A DNA stretch of 64,000 nucleotides from Fibrobacterales bacterium Fibro_02 (GCA_001603905.1 LVAE01000008.1:1-64000), one strand, 5' to 3'. Shown: positions 9,290 through 19,506, counted from the stretch's first letter. Notes: generated by a model not told the origin, from the letters alone. Program-made: numbers and translations.

Positions 9290-9312
9290 ATAAAGAGTTG
9301 TCTGCGAACAAC
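9290..9312 (-). promoter_or_regulatory. Putative operator shared by the two pectate lyase genes (copy 1)
   Basis: Minus strand GTTGTTCGCAGACAACTCTTTAT, 19/23 identical to 11268-11290; 32 nt upstream of TATAAAT. Confidence 0.5.
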
Positions 9313-9323
9313 GGCAACGAATC

Positions 9324-11129
9324 TTATTTCTCGTAGTAGGTCATACCGTTCGGGAGTGTAATCTCGGTCATGTCGCTCGCGTCCACTTGGGCGACTGAAC
9401 TTATGTTGCCTCCGTAAATAATCATGCTGCCGCTAGTGCTGGGCTTGAAGGCCGCGTTGCTTGTGCCGTAGGCTGTTCCTGCCGTGAAACTGGTGGCGCT
9501 GCAGTTGGGGTATTCTTCGGTGCGACTTCCGAATCCGAGCATCACGCCTCCGCTAATGCTGAATCCGCTGTCGGTATCGATTAGGCCGCCGGCCATATTC
9601 GTGCTGCAGGAACCGGTGCCGCTTTGGTTTCCGCTGGGACCTTTCATCATTACGTTGTTACCGCCGCTTGTTCCAATTTCAAGGAGTAGTACGCCGCCGT
9701 TCATAGTTGCCGTACCGTTGGCATCGAGTACATCGATGTCGTTACCAGCGGCGTAAAGGTAGTGGTATCCTCCGCTGATAATAATGTATCCCTTGGAGCT
9801 GCTCATCATACCTGCGCCACCGCCGGGGCCGCCCCACTGCGAACCACTGCTGGCGCCTGCATCGGCGGAACCGCCTGCTGCATTCCAAGCGTCGTCGCTT
9901 GCGACCGTTGCGGTCATGCCGCCTTCGGCTCGGATGTAGAACGCTTCTATTCCTTCGACGGCCTTGGTGATGTTGATTGCTCCATCAGAAATACGCAGGG
10001 TAGAATCTGCATGGATTCCGTCATCACCCGCAGAAATCGTGGTGAGGCCGCCGTTGACGTATATGTTCAGGTTTGAATGTAGGCCATCGTTGGCTGAGGT
10101 TACGTTGGTGATGCCTCCGTTTATATAGAGATGGTTGTCGGTTGCAATTCCCTTTCCCTTGCTGTTGATGGTGATAAAGGGAATGGAGGTGGAGTCTGCG
10201 ATAAAGATGTAGTTGAATGCCTGGATTCCGTCGTCGCCTGCGTTAATCTCGAATTCGCCGCCCGTGATGACCACGACACCCTTGTTCTCGGTGATTGTAT
10301 TTTCATCTTCGCCTTCGTCGCTCTTGATGCCGTCGCCGTTTGTGGCGGTAAGGCTGAAATAACCGCCTTCGATGGTGACGGAACCCTTGCCCTTGATGGC
10401 GTGGTTCTTGGCCTTGACGGTGATTCCCGGCAGATCGCGAATGCGCAGGTCGTTGCTGCATTGAATTCCGTTGTTGTAGTTTCCGGTTACGGTCAGATCG
10501 CCGCTCCCTTTGATGGTCAAGTCATCTTTGGCGTATACGGTAGCATTCGTGGTATCGTTTGTGCCGTTGTCCTTGGCGTAGGACTGTGTGCGGGTAGAGG
10601 CGTCGGCAAGAGTGTTTTTTGTGCCGTCGACAATCATCAAGAATACTTTCTCGGCGTTTTGAACGTAAATGGGTGCGTCTGTTGCGCTGGTGAGTTGTAG
10701 CTCGTTTAAGTAGAGATATACCTTGTCTGTATCTCCGGCATTTACGATGACCTGATTGTCGCTTGAACTGCCGGTGAGTTGGTAATTACCTTGGCAATAG
10801 ATGGTGACAACTTTTTCTTTGTATGCAACACAGTCGTTGTTGTTTCCGATAGAAACGGAATCATTTTCGAAGCGAACAATGGGATCGCCGGCAATAGCGG
10901 ATACATCTACCGGTTCTGCGGCTTCTTGCTCGGATGCGCTGGGAATGCTTATGGAGGTGCCTTGCTCGGAAACTGCGGCTGCTTCGGTGGTAGAATCTGT
11001 TACTGCAACGGAATCTGTTTCCGAGACATTCGTGGCCTCGGCTCCGGTTGTATTGCTGGCGGTGTCGCTGCAGGCAGAAAGCAAGAGTGCGATGCCGCAA
11101 ATAAGGCGTGTGTAATTTAGCGATTTCAT
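9324..11129 (-). CDS. Lipoprotein with carbohydrate-binding beta-helix domain (Cthe_2159 / DUF4353-like)
   Basis: MKSLNYTRLICGIALLLSACSD lipobox; repeated G-D-G-I-x-beta-strand repeats (VVITGGEFEINAGDDGIQAFN...). Confidence 0.75.
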   Translation of the reverse strand: MKSLNYTRLICGIALLLSACSDTASNTTGAEATNVSETDSVAVTDSTTEAAAVSEQGTSISIPSASEQEAAEPVDVSAIAGDPIVRFENDSVSIGNNNDCVAYKEKVVTIYCQGNYQLTGSSSDNQVIVNAGDTDKVYLYLNELQLTSATDAPIYVQNAEKVFLMIVDGTKNTLADASTRTQSYAKDNGTNDTTNATVYAKDDLTIKGSGDLTVTGNYNNGIQCSNDLRIRDLPGITVKAKNHAIKGKGSVTIEGGYFSLTATNGDGIKSDEGEDENTITENKGVVVITGGEFEINAGDDGIQAFNYIFIADSTSIPFITINSKGKGIATDNHLYINGGITNVTSANDGLHSNLNIYVNGGLTTISAGDDGIHADSTLRISDGAINITKAVEGIEAFYIRAEGGMTATVASDDAWNAAGGSADAGASSGSQWGGPGGGAGMMSSSKGYIIISGGYHYLYAAGNDIDVLDANGTATMNGGVLLLEIGTSGGNNVMMKGPSGNQSGTGSCSTNMAGGLIDTDSGFSISGGVMLGFGSRTEEYPNCSATSFTAGTAYGTSNAAFKPSTSGSMIIYGGNISSVAQVDASDMTEITLPNGMTYYEK

Positions 11130-11267
11130 GATGCACCTCCGTTTTCTTGTAAAAGTATTTTTTAAAGGTCCTCGAAAGTCAGGAAAAAAGGATGTAGTCA
11201 AATTGTAAGCGACTTGAATCTGGAACGAAAATGCCCGAACGGGGTGATTTGTTTCAGTTTGTGTGAG

Positions 11268-11290
11268 GTTGTCCCTGGACAACTCTTTAT
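11268..11290 (+). promoter_or_regulatory. Putative operator shared by the two pectate lyase genes (copy 2)
   Basis: GTTGTCC-CT-GGACAAC perfect inverted repeat followed by TCTTTAT; 34 nt upstream of TATATTT; same orientation to its PL gene as copy 1. Confidence 0.5.
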
Positions 11291-11370
11291 GGAATGTAGG
11301 GGTGTTTTTTTCGTAAAATGAAGATATATTTCATAAAGGCGGCCCCTCGTGGGCCCAAAGGCAGGTTGTT

Positions 11371-13140
11371 ATGGGTTTGAAATTTGGTTTTGCTAAAAAT
11401 TTCGCGGTTTCGGCGCTTTGCCTAACAGTGTTTGGTTTTATCGGGGCAGGTGCCGAGCCGCTGGCTTTTCCGGAGGCGCTGGGTTTTGGCGCGCAGGTCA
11501 CGGGTGGCCGTGGCGGCAGCGTTTATCACGTGACGAACTTGAACGATGACGGTGCGGGTTCTTTCCGCGATGCGGTGAGCCAGGGCAACCGCATTGTGGT
11601 CTTTGACGTGGGTGGCATCATCAACATCAAGACGGCTGTTTCTATCAAGAGTAACATTACCATCGCGGGGCAGACTGCTCCGGGCGAGGGAATCGCCATT
11701 CACGGCGGCAAGCTCAGTACCGGCAAGCAGAGTAATATCATTATCCGCTACCTGCGAATCCGTCCGGGCGAAAATACCGCGTCTGAGAAGGATGATGCGC
11801 TCAACCTTTATGATTCCAAGAACGTAATCGTGGACCACTGCTCGGTGGAACTGGCCCCGTGGAACAACTTTGGCGGTTCCTCGGACAACGCAAGCTACCG
11901 CGTGACGGGCATTACGGTGCAGAACTCGTTGATTGCAAACCCTATCGGGCAACAGTTCGGGGCGCACATTGAATCGGTGGACGGCACGTGGGCCTGGTAC
12001 TACAATGCCTTTGTGAACACGCACAACCGCAATCCGCTCGACAAGATTAACGACGTATTCGTGAACAATATCCTCTACAATTTTGAGGCGGGTTACACGA
12101 CGCATACCAGCACTCATTTCAATCACGACATCGTGAACAATTACTTTGTCTATGGCCCGAAGGGAAGTAACCCGTGGTTCCAGGTAGACAAGAACCAGAG
12201 TATCTACGCAAGCGGCAACATGATCGATACGGACCGCGACGGAAAACTGAACGGCGGGCCTTCGAACATTTATTACTATCAGGGTGCGGGCGAAGAACTT
12301 TCGAAACCTTGGAGCGAACTGACGACATCGGGCCCGATGCTAAGTGCGGCAAGCGCTTGGCGCTACGTGACGTCGCAGAGCGGCGTGCTCCCGTACGACG
12401 ACATTGATTCCTTGATATGGCACCAGGTGGGGACACTTGGGAAAGAAGGAGCCCTGGTGAAAAGCGTTGGTGCCATGGGAATCAAAACCAACAACGGCTG
12501 GGGCGAGGTGGTTGCGGGGAAGGCCGCGACCGATTCCGACAAGGACGGCATGCCGGATTACTTCGAAGAGGCGATGGGGTATGACAAGGCGAAAGATGAC
12601 GCGATGACTAAGGAAAGCGATGGCTACGTGCGCATCGAGAAGTATATCAACTGGTTGGGTGCCATGCACGCGACGGCTGCGGGCGGCAAGTCCATCGATT
12701 TCGACCTGCGCACGATTACGCGCGGGTTCAAGGATGTGTCGCCGACCTACAGCGTGTCTGCTGCGGAGAACGGAAGTGTGGAACTTGCGGGTGACGGCTA
12801 TACGGCAAGGTTTGTGCCCAAGGCGAATTTCAGCGGGCTTGCTTCGTTCAAGTACACCGTGAAGGGTAACGACAATACCGAATATACGGGCCGCGTCGAA
12901 GTGCTTGTGGAAAAATCCGCCGGCGCAGATACTTCAACCGTGCAGCCGCAGGATTCGTCATCTGTTGTCGCGGACGATTCAACTGCGCTCGGTGATTCTA
13001 CGGCAAAGGATTCGACAACCGTGATACGGGACCTTCGTCGTGCACGCCCTGCCGACATGCGCGGGGCAACGCATAAAAACTACCGCGACCTGAAGGGCCG
13101 CCGCTTCGACAAGCAGATTCCCTACAGGGTGATGTTCTAG
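11371..13140 (+). CDS. Secreted pectate lyase (PL1-like) with Ser/Thr/Asp-rich linker and short C-terminal tail
   Basis: Signal peptide; AFPEALGFGAQVTGGRGGSVYHVTNLNDDGAGSFRDAV...VIVDHCSVEL..FVNNILYNF typical of bacterial PL1 pectate lyases. Confidence 0.85.
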   Translation: MGLKFGFAKNFAVSALCLTVFGFIGAGAEPLAFPEALGFGAQVTGGRGGSVYHVTNLNDDGAGSFRDAVSQGNRIVVFDVGGIINIKTAVSIKSNITIAGQTAPGEGIAIHGGKLSTGKQSNIIIRYLRIRPGENTASEKDDALNLYDSKNVIVDHCSVELAPWNNFGGSSDNASYRVTGITVQNSLIANPIGQQFGAHIESVDGTWAWYYNAFVNTHNRNPLDKINDVFVNNILYNFEAGYTTHTSTHFNHDIVNNYFVYGPKGSNPWFQVDKNQSIYASGNMIDTDRDGKLNGGPSNIYYYQGAGEELSKPWSELTTSGPMLSAASAWRYVTSQSGVLPYDDIDSLIWHQVGTLGKEGALVKSVGAMGIKTNNGWGEVVAGKAATDSDKDGMPDYFEEAMGYDKAKDDAMTKESDGYVRIEKYINWLGAMHATAAGGKSIDFDLRTITRGFKDVSPTYSVSAAENGSVELAGDGYTARFVPKANFSGLASFKYTVKGNDNTEYTGRVEVLVEKSAGADTSTVQPQDSSSVVADDSTALGDSTAKDSTTVIRDLRRARPADMRGATHKNYRDLKGRRFDKQIPYRVMF

Positions 13141-13143
13141 GAA

Positions 13144-14193
13144 CTATTTGGTGTAAATCTTATGCTCGGCCATATAGAGGGCTAGGTAGTCGATGACGCC
13201 GGATTCTGCGCCCTTTACGGGAATATACCGCAGGTTGTTCTGTGCATCTACAATAATGGCGAGCCCTGCGATATAATTTATCCAGTGGTAATCCTCGTAA
13301 TATTTGAGGGCGACCTTTTTCTGCGAACCGAAAACGGCGAGTGGCATCACGAATATGTCGTGCGATACCATGATGGTGACGCGTTTCCACTTGGACAAGT
13401 TTTTCTGGATGACCATTTGCATGAATTCCTGCGCGCGGGGCTCCATTTCGTAAAATATTTCTGGGTACCCGCCTTCGTATGCCCAGCGTGCCATCAGTTC
13501 GATTGAACTGCCCTTTAGGCCGAGTGCGGTCGCTTGCTTTGCGAGAGAATCGGCCGAAATTTTCAAGAACCAATTGCCGGTGATGTCGTAATTCGTGATG
13601 AGTTTCGGGAGAGTTGCTTCGCCGCGACCTTTCGAGATTTGGTTTGCAGTTTCGTTCGTGCGCACGAATCCCGATGTGACGTATGAGAATTCTTCTTCGC
13701 TTTTGAGGGTGGCCCCTAGATCCTGCGCCATCTGGATTCCGTTTGCGGTGAGTTCGGTTTCCAATGCCACGTCGTCTTCACGTTCGGAATGGCGGATGAT
13801 AAAAACGACCTTTTCGTCGGGGGAGAGGCTCTTGTAGACATCGGCAACGGTAGCAAAGCCATCTTTGTCCAAAACGATTTCCGGAGAGGGTTCAATGACT
13901 TCTGACGAAGAGGATTCCTCGATTGAAGAGGAATAGTCGACATATGGTTCTGCGGACGAAGACAGAGCGTGTGGAATATGTTCGCTAGAAGAGTACGGCG
14001 GAATGCTCGAAGATGACATCGCCGAAGACGACCATTCCGGAGAATCTTGCTCGGACGATGACTCGGGCATCCAGGAGTGATTGGAAGATTCGTCGGACGA
14101 ACCTGATTCAATATCGGGGCTAGAAGCTTTGTCGTTGCATGCCGTGAGCGCTGCAATACATGCGGCGGCAAAGATGAAAAGGTGCGTGCGCAT
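13144..14193 (-). CDS. Histidine phosphatase superfamily lipoprotein
   Basis: MRTHLFIFAAACIAALTACND lipobox, poly-Ser linker, KVVFIIRHSERED phosphohistidine motif (RHxE), MVSHD near the C-terminus. Confidence 0.8.
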   Translation of the reverse strand: MRTHLFIFAAACIAALTACNDKASSPDIESGSSDESSNHSWMPESSSEQDSPEWSSSAMSSSSIPPYSSSEHIPHALSSSAEPYVDYSSSIEESSSSEVIEPSPEIVLDKDGFATVADVYKSLSPDEKVVFIIRHSEREDDVALETELTANGIQMAQDLGATLKSEEEFSYVTSGFVRTNETANQISKGRGEATLPKLITNYDITGNWFLKISADSLAKQATALGLKGSSIELMARWAYEGGYPEIFYEMEPRAQEFMQMVIQKNLSKWKRVTIMVSHDIFVMPLAVFGSQKKVALKYYEDYHWINYIAGLAIIVDAQNNLRYIPVKGAESGVIDYLALYMAEHKIYTK

Positions 14194-16106
14194 TATGACC
14201 CCCACTGGTAATCTCCGGCTTCGTAAACGGGATTTTCGCCGTTGAAGCCGCGGGGACGTTTGACTTTGTCGTCGTAAAGGGTCTTGTTGAATATGCGGAA
14301 ATCGCCTCGCTCATAACTTTGGAATGAAATGTGACAGAAAATGGGGCCTGCTGGCATGTATTCGCTGTAGCTCATGGTGCGTTCGCCAGCGGTGTAAAGG
14401 TAGTTGAAGTATTTCCCGTTCAGCACGATGTGAAGCCCGATGTTACCCACGGTGAACCAGCGGCCTTTTGCGAGAATGTTCTCGTGGTGCGTGTCGTCGT
14501 AATCCATCACTACGAATTCGGCGTCACCATTCTTGTCGAGGTGGAATCGGTACTTGTGGTTGCCTCCGCAACAGCGCCCGTCAAAGAACCAAGTGTATCC
14601 GCTAGCAGCGGCAATACGCGGGTCGCGTACGCTTGTATCGGGGTGGGCGAGTTGTTCGTCGGTCACGAGGCGCTCGGGTTCCACGGCGGCAATCAGCTGT
14701 TCCAATGTTTTCGGGTTGCTTACAGTCGGGGTGTTTACCTTATTTTTCGCTTCGCTCAGGGCGCGACGGTACAGTCGGTAAGGAATGCCGTCGTCACTAA
14801 TCATGGTGAGCTCATCTTGGCTGAATACGTAGTAGGCGTACGTCTTGGTTCCGGTTTTGGTGACCACGTTGAAACTGCGGTTGTTGAGCGTGTACCATTG
14901 GCCGGAAACGTTCGGGAATCCTGAAACGGCTGCAATTCCGTCTTCGCCGATGACAACGGTGTAGTCGTCGCTGATCCAGGCTTCATCGGCTGCGGTAATG
15001 AGGCGGCAGTCGCGGTTTTTGTCTCCGACACAAACCGCGTCGCTCGGGTTCGCCGCTTCGCAGGCGCTAATCATTCCCGTCGGAAGTTCGGTAGAGGCCC
15101 CTAGCCTAAATCCCATATCGGCAGCACCGTCGCGGCTACGGATGGCCCGGCGGCTCACCCGAGCGAATTCGGCGGGTTCGCCGTAACTGCCGCCACGTCG
15201 TGTCTTGTTGCCGGAACCCGTGAGCTGTACCGGGTTGACTTTGTCGCCTGCGGTGTAGCCTACGAGCCAGTCGTACACCCATTCCCAAGAATTGCCGCTC
15301 ATGTCGTAGAGTCCGAGCTTGTTCGGATTCTTGGTGGCAACATCGTGCGCCTTGCCGCCGCTGTTTTCGGAGTACCAGGCGACATCGTCAATGGCGTTGC
15401 CTCCTGAGAATTTGAAGCCGTCGGCAATCCCATCCTTACCTCCGCGAGCGGCAAATTCCCATTCGGCATCGGTGAGCAGGCGGTATTGTCTGCCTGTCAA
15501 TTGCCCTAATTTACAAGCGAAATTGTTCGCGTCAAACCAGCTTACACCTATTTTGGGAGCGTTTCCCGATTCCCACGCGTTTTTCTTGCCGCCCATGACG
15601 GCGTTCCATTGGCTGACCGTGACTTCGGTTTTGGCGGCGAAATAGTCGCTGACGGTTACCTTGTGCGCGGGCGTCTCGTAGATTTTGTCTTGGTCGGCGC
15701 AGTTGTCGCACCCGCGTGTGTACGAACCTCCCGGAACATGAACCATGTCAAATAAAGCCCCGTTCACCGTATCGGTAAAATTTGCGGGTGCAATATATGA
15801 GAATTCAGTTCCGCTCGATGAGCTGGAATGGGTTGCGAGCTCATCTGAAGAGGATGAAATGGCTGAAACTTTGTCTGATGAGCTTGCGGTAAGGAATCCG
15901 CTCGATGAATAGGTGCTGAAATCGTCAACAACTGCTCCGGAGCTGATTCCTTGGAGAGAATCTGCTTTTGTCCATTCCGAAATAGAAGTTGCCGTGGAAT
16001 CGCCCTCGGCGGGGGGAGTTAACCCACTTTCGGACGATTCCGAGCAACCCCCAAACATACCAGCGATAAAAGAAATCGCTATAACACCCGAGGAAATCTT
16101 GTGCAT
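14193..16106 (-). CDS. Lipoprotein with formylglycine-generating-enzyme-like (SUMF1) domain plus additional C-terminal domain
   Basis: MHKISSGVIAISFIAGMFGGCSES lipobox; MVHVPGGSYTRGCDNC...EFAARGG...GLYDMSGNSWEWVYD...RRGGSYGE..MGFRLG; TAATG overlap with the downstream gene. Confidence 0.85.
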   Translation of the reverse strand: MHKISSGVIAISFIAGMFGGCSESSESGLTPPAEGDSTATSISEWTKADSLQGISSGAVVDDFSTYSSSGFLTASSSDKVSAISSSSDELATHSSSSSGTEFSYIAPANFTDTVNGALFDMVHVPGGSYTRGCDNCADQDKIYETPAHKVTVSDYFAAKTEVTVSQWNAVMGGKKNAWESGNAPKIGVSWFDANNFACKLGQLTGRQYRLLTDAEWEFAARGGKDGIADGFKFSGGNAIDDVAWYSENSGGKAHDVATKNPNKLGLYDMSGNSWEWVYDWLVGYTAGDKVNPVQLTGSGNKTRRGGSYGEPAEFARVSRRAIRSRDGAADMGFRLGASTELPTGMISACEAANPSDAVCVGDKNRDCRLITAADEAWISDDYTVVIGEDGIAAVSGFPNVSGQWYTLNNRSFNVVTKTGTKTYAYYVFSQDELTMISDDGIPYRLYRRALSEAKNKVNTPTVSNPKTLEQLIAAVEPERLVTDEQLAHPDTSVRDPRIAAASGYTWFFDGRCCGGNHKYRFHLDKNGDAEFVVMDYDDTHHENILAKGRWFTVGNIGLHIVLNGKYFNYLYTAGERTMSYSEYMPAGPIFCHISFQSYERGDFRIFNKTLYDDKVKRPRGFNGENPVYEAGDYQWGS

Positions 16107-16189
16107 ACGCACCTCCATCGAGTAAGCATCCGTAACCAATTTCAATATAAGCTTAAGCTATAAGAAAAAATATGTACAAAATATTTTAC

Positions 16190-16209
16190 TGTGGACAAAT
16201 GTGTCCACA
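16190..16209 (-). promoter_or_regulatory. Operator-like palindrome TGTGGACA-N4-TGTCCACA upstream of the SUMF1-like lipoprotein gene
   Basis: Perfect 8+4+8 inverted repeat; 17/20 identical to 19507-19526 when read on the minus strand. Confidence 0.5.
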
Positions 16210-16225
16210 CGAAATATCCGTTTGT

Positions 16226-16262
16226 CAAAAGAAGCTCCCCGTTCACATCATCAGGGAGCCTC
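16226..16262 (-). terminator. Putative terminator downstream of the SGNH hydrolase
   Basis: GCTCCC...GGGAGC inverted repeat with T-rich tail on the minus strand. Confidence 0.5.
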
Positions 16263-16290
16263 TTTGTTTGGTTTAAGAAGATTTGCGTTT

Positions 16291-17673
16291 TTACTTTACT
16301 TGTACGGTACTTGTCTGGACAGCATTTTTGCCACGGATGATGGCTATGTACTGGCCCATCGGAAGGTTTTCGAATTGCACTTGTCCTTGATTCTGTGAGA
16401 GCACCTTTTGGGAAATGACTTGCCCCGTCGCAGAAACAAGGGTGACAGAGGATTCGTTCTGGAAATTTCCCTCGACAACGATATTTTTACCTTGCGCGTA
16501 AATTCGATTTGTGTTAAACTTCAGATTTTTCGCCGTATTTATCGCGTCGGAACTATCGGGCTCTGTGGAACAGTCTTTACATACGGTGTCACCTACGGCG
16601 TACAAGGGCGCGAGTGCCTCGGCCCACAAGTGGTGCATGGCTTGCCCGCCCTTCGCCTCGCCATTTGGGTGAACACCGTCGCTCGCGAGCTGTTCCGGAT
16701 GCTCTTTGAAGTAGGCGTAAAAATCGGGGCCTGCAGGCAGATTGTTGTCTTCGACGAGTTTGTCGACAGCCTCCAAAAATGCTGGATTGATTTGCCAGCC
16801 CGCCTTTGCGGAATCGGTTGCTATAATCCGTGCAATCACGGGCGTGATTCCGTGAGCCTTTGCAGAGTCGATAATCGTCTGCATGTTGCTCACGTAGGTG
16901 TTCAGGTTCCAGTCACCGCCGCCCCAGGCGTCGTTCGTGCCCATTTCGATTGCCCAGAACTTGACGTTGCCGGCGTATTCCAGGTATTCGTTCAGGTGTT
17001 CCACGACCTCGGTGCTGTTGATGCAGCCAATGCCGCCGCGCAACATGGCGGGCGTGTATTCCGGGAACTTTGCATGAATGAGCTGCGCCGTGGTGGAATC
17101 GGTATCCTGCTGCTTGATTCCCATCTGGCTGATGCTTGTTCCCATAAAGAACCAGGTGTCGGTGCCGCCATTGCTCATGTCGAAGGCTTCGATTTCAAGA
17201 ATCTGCCCCACATCGCCTTCGCTTGCGAACTTGAACCAGGATTTGCCTGCAAAGTCGATGGTTACACCGCGTGCCATCACGGGGTTGTCCTGGATGGTGG
17301 CGGCCACTTCCCAGTCACCGTCAGTGCCGTCGGTGGAATTCGCCGAGGTCAAAATCTTGAAATTCGAGAGAGCGACGCCTGCGTGTCCACAATTGCTCGT
17401 GAAGTCGGTCGCCCAGGCGCAATCGCCGAACGATTCCCAGTTGATCAGCAATTTGGAAGGACCTTCGCCCACGTTCAGCGCGATTTCCTTGGCGCTGCTA
17501 CTCTTCCAGTTGGTCAAGTAACCGTCCGTCAGATAATCTGTCGTTGTGGCTCCTGTATGAGCCGGCAAACCGCCAGAAACCAACTTGTTCGGGGTAATCC
17601 CGTAAGAGGCGCACATTCCGCACAACAAAAAAGTTGCGGTTGTGTTCGCCTTTTTTAAAGTAAAACAACCCAT
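16291..17673 (-). CDS. Secreted SGNH/GDSL-type hydrolase (carbohydrate esterase-like) with C-terminal sorting-like domain
   Basis: WFFMGTSISQMG block, EMGTNDAWGGGDW, SDGVHPN motif; tail MGQYIAIIRGKNAVQTSTVQVK. Confidence 0.8.
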   Translation of the reverse strand: MGCFTLKKANTTATFLLCGMCASYGITPNKLVSGGLPAHTGATTTDYLTDGYLTNWKSSSAKEIALNVGEGPSKLLINWESFGDCAWATDFTSNCGHAGVALSNFKILTSANSTDGTDGDWEVAATIQDNPVMARGVTIDFAGKSWFKFASEGDVGQILEIEAFDMSNGGTDTWFFMGTSISQMGIKQQDTDSTTAQLIHAKFPEYTPAMLRGGIGCINSTEVVEHLNEYLEYAGNVKFWAIEMGTNDAWGGGDWNLNTYVSNMQTIIDSAKAHGITPVIARIIATDSAKAGWQINPAFLEAVDKLVEDNNLPAGPDFYAYFKEHPEQLASDGVHPNGEAKGGQAMHHLWAEALAPLYAVGDTVCKDCSTEPDSSDAINTAKNLKFNTNRIYAQGKNIVVEGNFQNESSVTLVSATGQVISQKVLSQNQGQVQFENLPMGQYIAIIRGKNAVQTSTVQVK

Positions 17674-17780
17674 AAACACTCCAATTTAAAAAAGCGACGC
17701 TCCAAAAATAAACTCCAACCCCGCTGTGTGTTCATTTTTTTTGCATCGCCTGTAAAAATTCGTTGAAAACGGCTCAATAA

Positions 17781-19430
17781 TTACTTTTTGATGTATACCG
17801 CATTCAGGTTGCGTCCCTGGATTCTTTGACGCACGATGTAGCGACCCTGCGGAAGTCCTTGCGTAGAAATTCCCACGTAATGGCCGTTCATGTCAAAGAT
17901 TCCGATGGTTTCTGCAGCCCCGTAGAACGGCGACACCTTTGCAAGACGCGTCGTCGAAGTGTCCTGCTTGGGCTTGTATTGGTCCCAGCCGGGCATGTCT
18001 TCGAGCGAAATAACACGTTCGTCGTCCATATTGCTCTTCCACACGGCATCCTTCGTTTGGCCGGGCCAGGTTCCGCTCCAGGTGCTGTACCACGGCATCC
18101 ACCAGCTCCATACGGCCTCGTCGGTGTGCATGTTGTTCACGTCGGGAATGGGCCCGTTTTCGCTGAGTGCAAGAATCTTCGTGGAATTCGATGCGCTCTT
18201 GAACTTGTCAAAAGAACTCGCGTTGCTGGAATGGTCATTTGCGTTGTTATAGATGTCGATGGAAAGCACGTCGTAGTATTCGCTACCCGGATCCCAGGAG
18301 GTGACGGTAGAACCTTCGGGATTGAACACCCAGATCATGTTCTTCACACCCTTGACTTTGACCATGCGGTCAAATACCAGGCGGTAGAGGGCCGCGAACT
18401 GGTCGCCCGAATTGATACTCCACCAGAACCACTTTCCGCCCGCTTCGTGCAGGGGGCGGAAAATGCCCGCAACGCCTTCTTTTTGCAATTCGAGGAAGTA
18501 GTCGGCGATGTGGTCGATGTCGGCGACAATTCCCTTGTAGGCAGCACTTTCGGTGTCCCATTCGGTGGTGCCGGGCTTGAAACCCGTAGAGAAGTCGAAG
18601 TCCGTATATTCGTTGGTGCCGGCTGCGCTCTGGATGTAGAAGGCGTCCTTCTTGTCGAGCGGGTCTTTCCAGTGCCAAGTGAATGCGGGAATGCCGCCAG
18701 CCTTCCAAAGGCTTTTTGCAATGGAAATCGCCTTGTCGGTGTATTCCATGTTCCAGCTGCCGGAAGCGTTCGGGCCTGTCGCGAAAAGGAAGTCGAGACC
18801 GACGAGCACCGGGTACTTGCCCGTGCGCGTATAGATGTACTTCACGTCGTCGTGGGTCTTGAAATCGGCGCCCAGCGTGTAACCGCTCATGTCGCCGGTC
18901 ATGATTCCACTAATTGTCTTCTTGCCGAAGTTCTCGCGCAAGAAGTTGTAGAGCTTTACCGCACTTTCGGTCGCGTTCGGGGTAACCGGGGTCGCAGAAA
19001 GCTTGAAGGGAGCGGATTCGTAGGCAGAAATGTCGATGTAGTCCACATCGATCCATCCCCAGTATTTCTCGATGGCGATGGTGTTTGTGCCCGCCTTGAG
19101 CGTGACGGCCGTTGTGACGTCCGCCCATCCGGTTGTTGCCGCAAAGTCGATTGTGCCTGCGGTGGCGCCATTCACCTTGAGGTAGTTCGCCTTGTAATCA
19201 CCCGCCTTGTAATGGATTGTGAGCGTGTATTTGCCAGCGGTTTCGGCTGTGACACCTGTGAAAGAAATGTTGCCTTCCTGCAGACTGACGTAGCCTGTGC
19301 CCGAAACTCCACTGCTGTTGACAATTTTTGCTTCGCTAGATACGGTTGCCGATTCGGCTTCGTACTTGGCGGCGAAAGCTGTTGTTGCGAGGGTTGCCGC
19401 AAGAATGACGGACAATTTCCTTTTAAACAT
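17781..19430 (-). CDS. Glycoside hydrolase family 26 (mannanase-like) with N-terminal CBM35-like module and C-terminal tail
   Basis: MFKRKLSVILAATLATTAFAAKYEAESATVSSEAKIVNSSGVSGTGYVSL (CBM35-like); IPAFTWHWKDPLDK, FRPLHEAGGKWFWWS, MIWVFNPEG, ALSENGPIPD. Confidence 0.88.
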   Translation of the reverse strand: MFKRKLSVILAATLATTAFAAKYEAESATVSSEAKIVNSSGVSGTGYVSLQEGNISFTGVTAETAGKYTLTIHYKAGDYKANYLKVNGATAGTIDFAATTGWADVTTAVTLKAGTNTIAIEKYWGWIDVDYIDISAYESAPFKLSATPVTPNATESAVKLYNFLRENFGKKTISGIMTGDMSGYTLGADFKTHDDVKYIYTRTGKYPVLVGLDFLFATGPNASGSWNMEYTDKAISIAKSLWKAGGIPAFTWHWKDPLDKKDAFYIQSAAGTNEYTDFDFSTGFKPGTTEWDTESAAYKGIVADIDHIADYFLELQKEGVAGIFRPLHEAGGKWFWWSINSGDQFAALYRLVFDRMVKVKGVKNMIWVFNPEGSTVTSWDPGSEYYDVLSIDIYNNANDHSSNASSFDKFKSASNSTKILALSENGPIPDVNNMHTDEAVWSWWMPWYSTWSGTWPGQTKDAVWKSNMDDERVISLEDMPGWDQYKPKQDTSTTRLAKVSPFYGAAETIGIFDMNGHYVGISTQGLPQGRYIVRQRIQGRNLNAVYIKK

Positions 19431-19506
19431 AGTAACTCCTTGATACACCATTATACTCTAAATCTATGCTTATAAATAAATAGGGGGTCATTTTTTTTAG
19501 GCTGGG

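Noticed and set aside
17826-19475. 549-aa plus-strand ORF opposite GH26
   Set aside because: Antisense shadow of the clear GH26 coding sequence, no domain signature.
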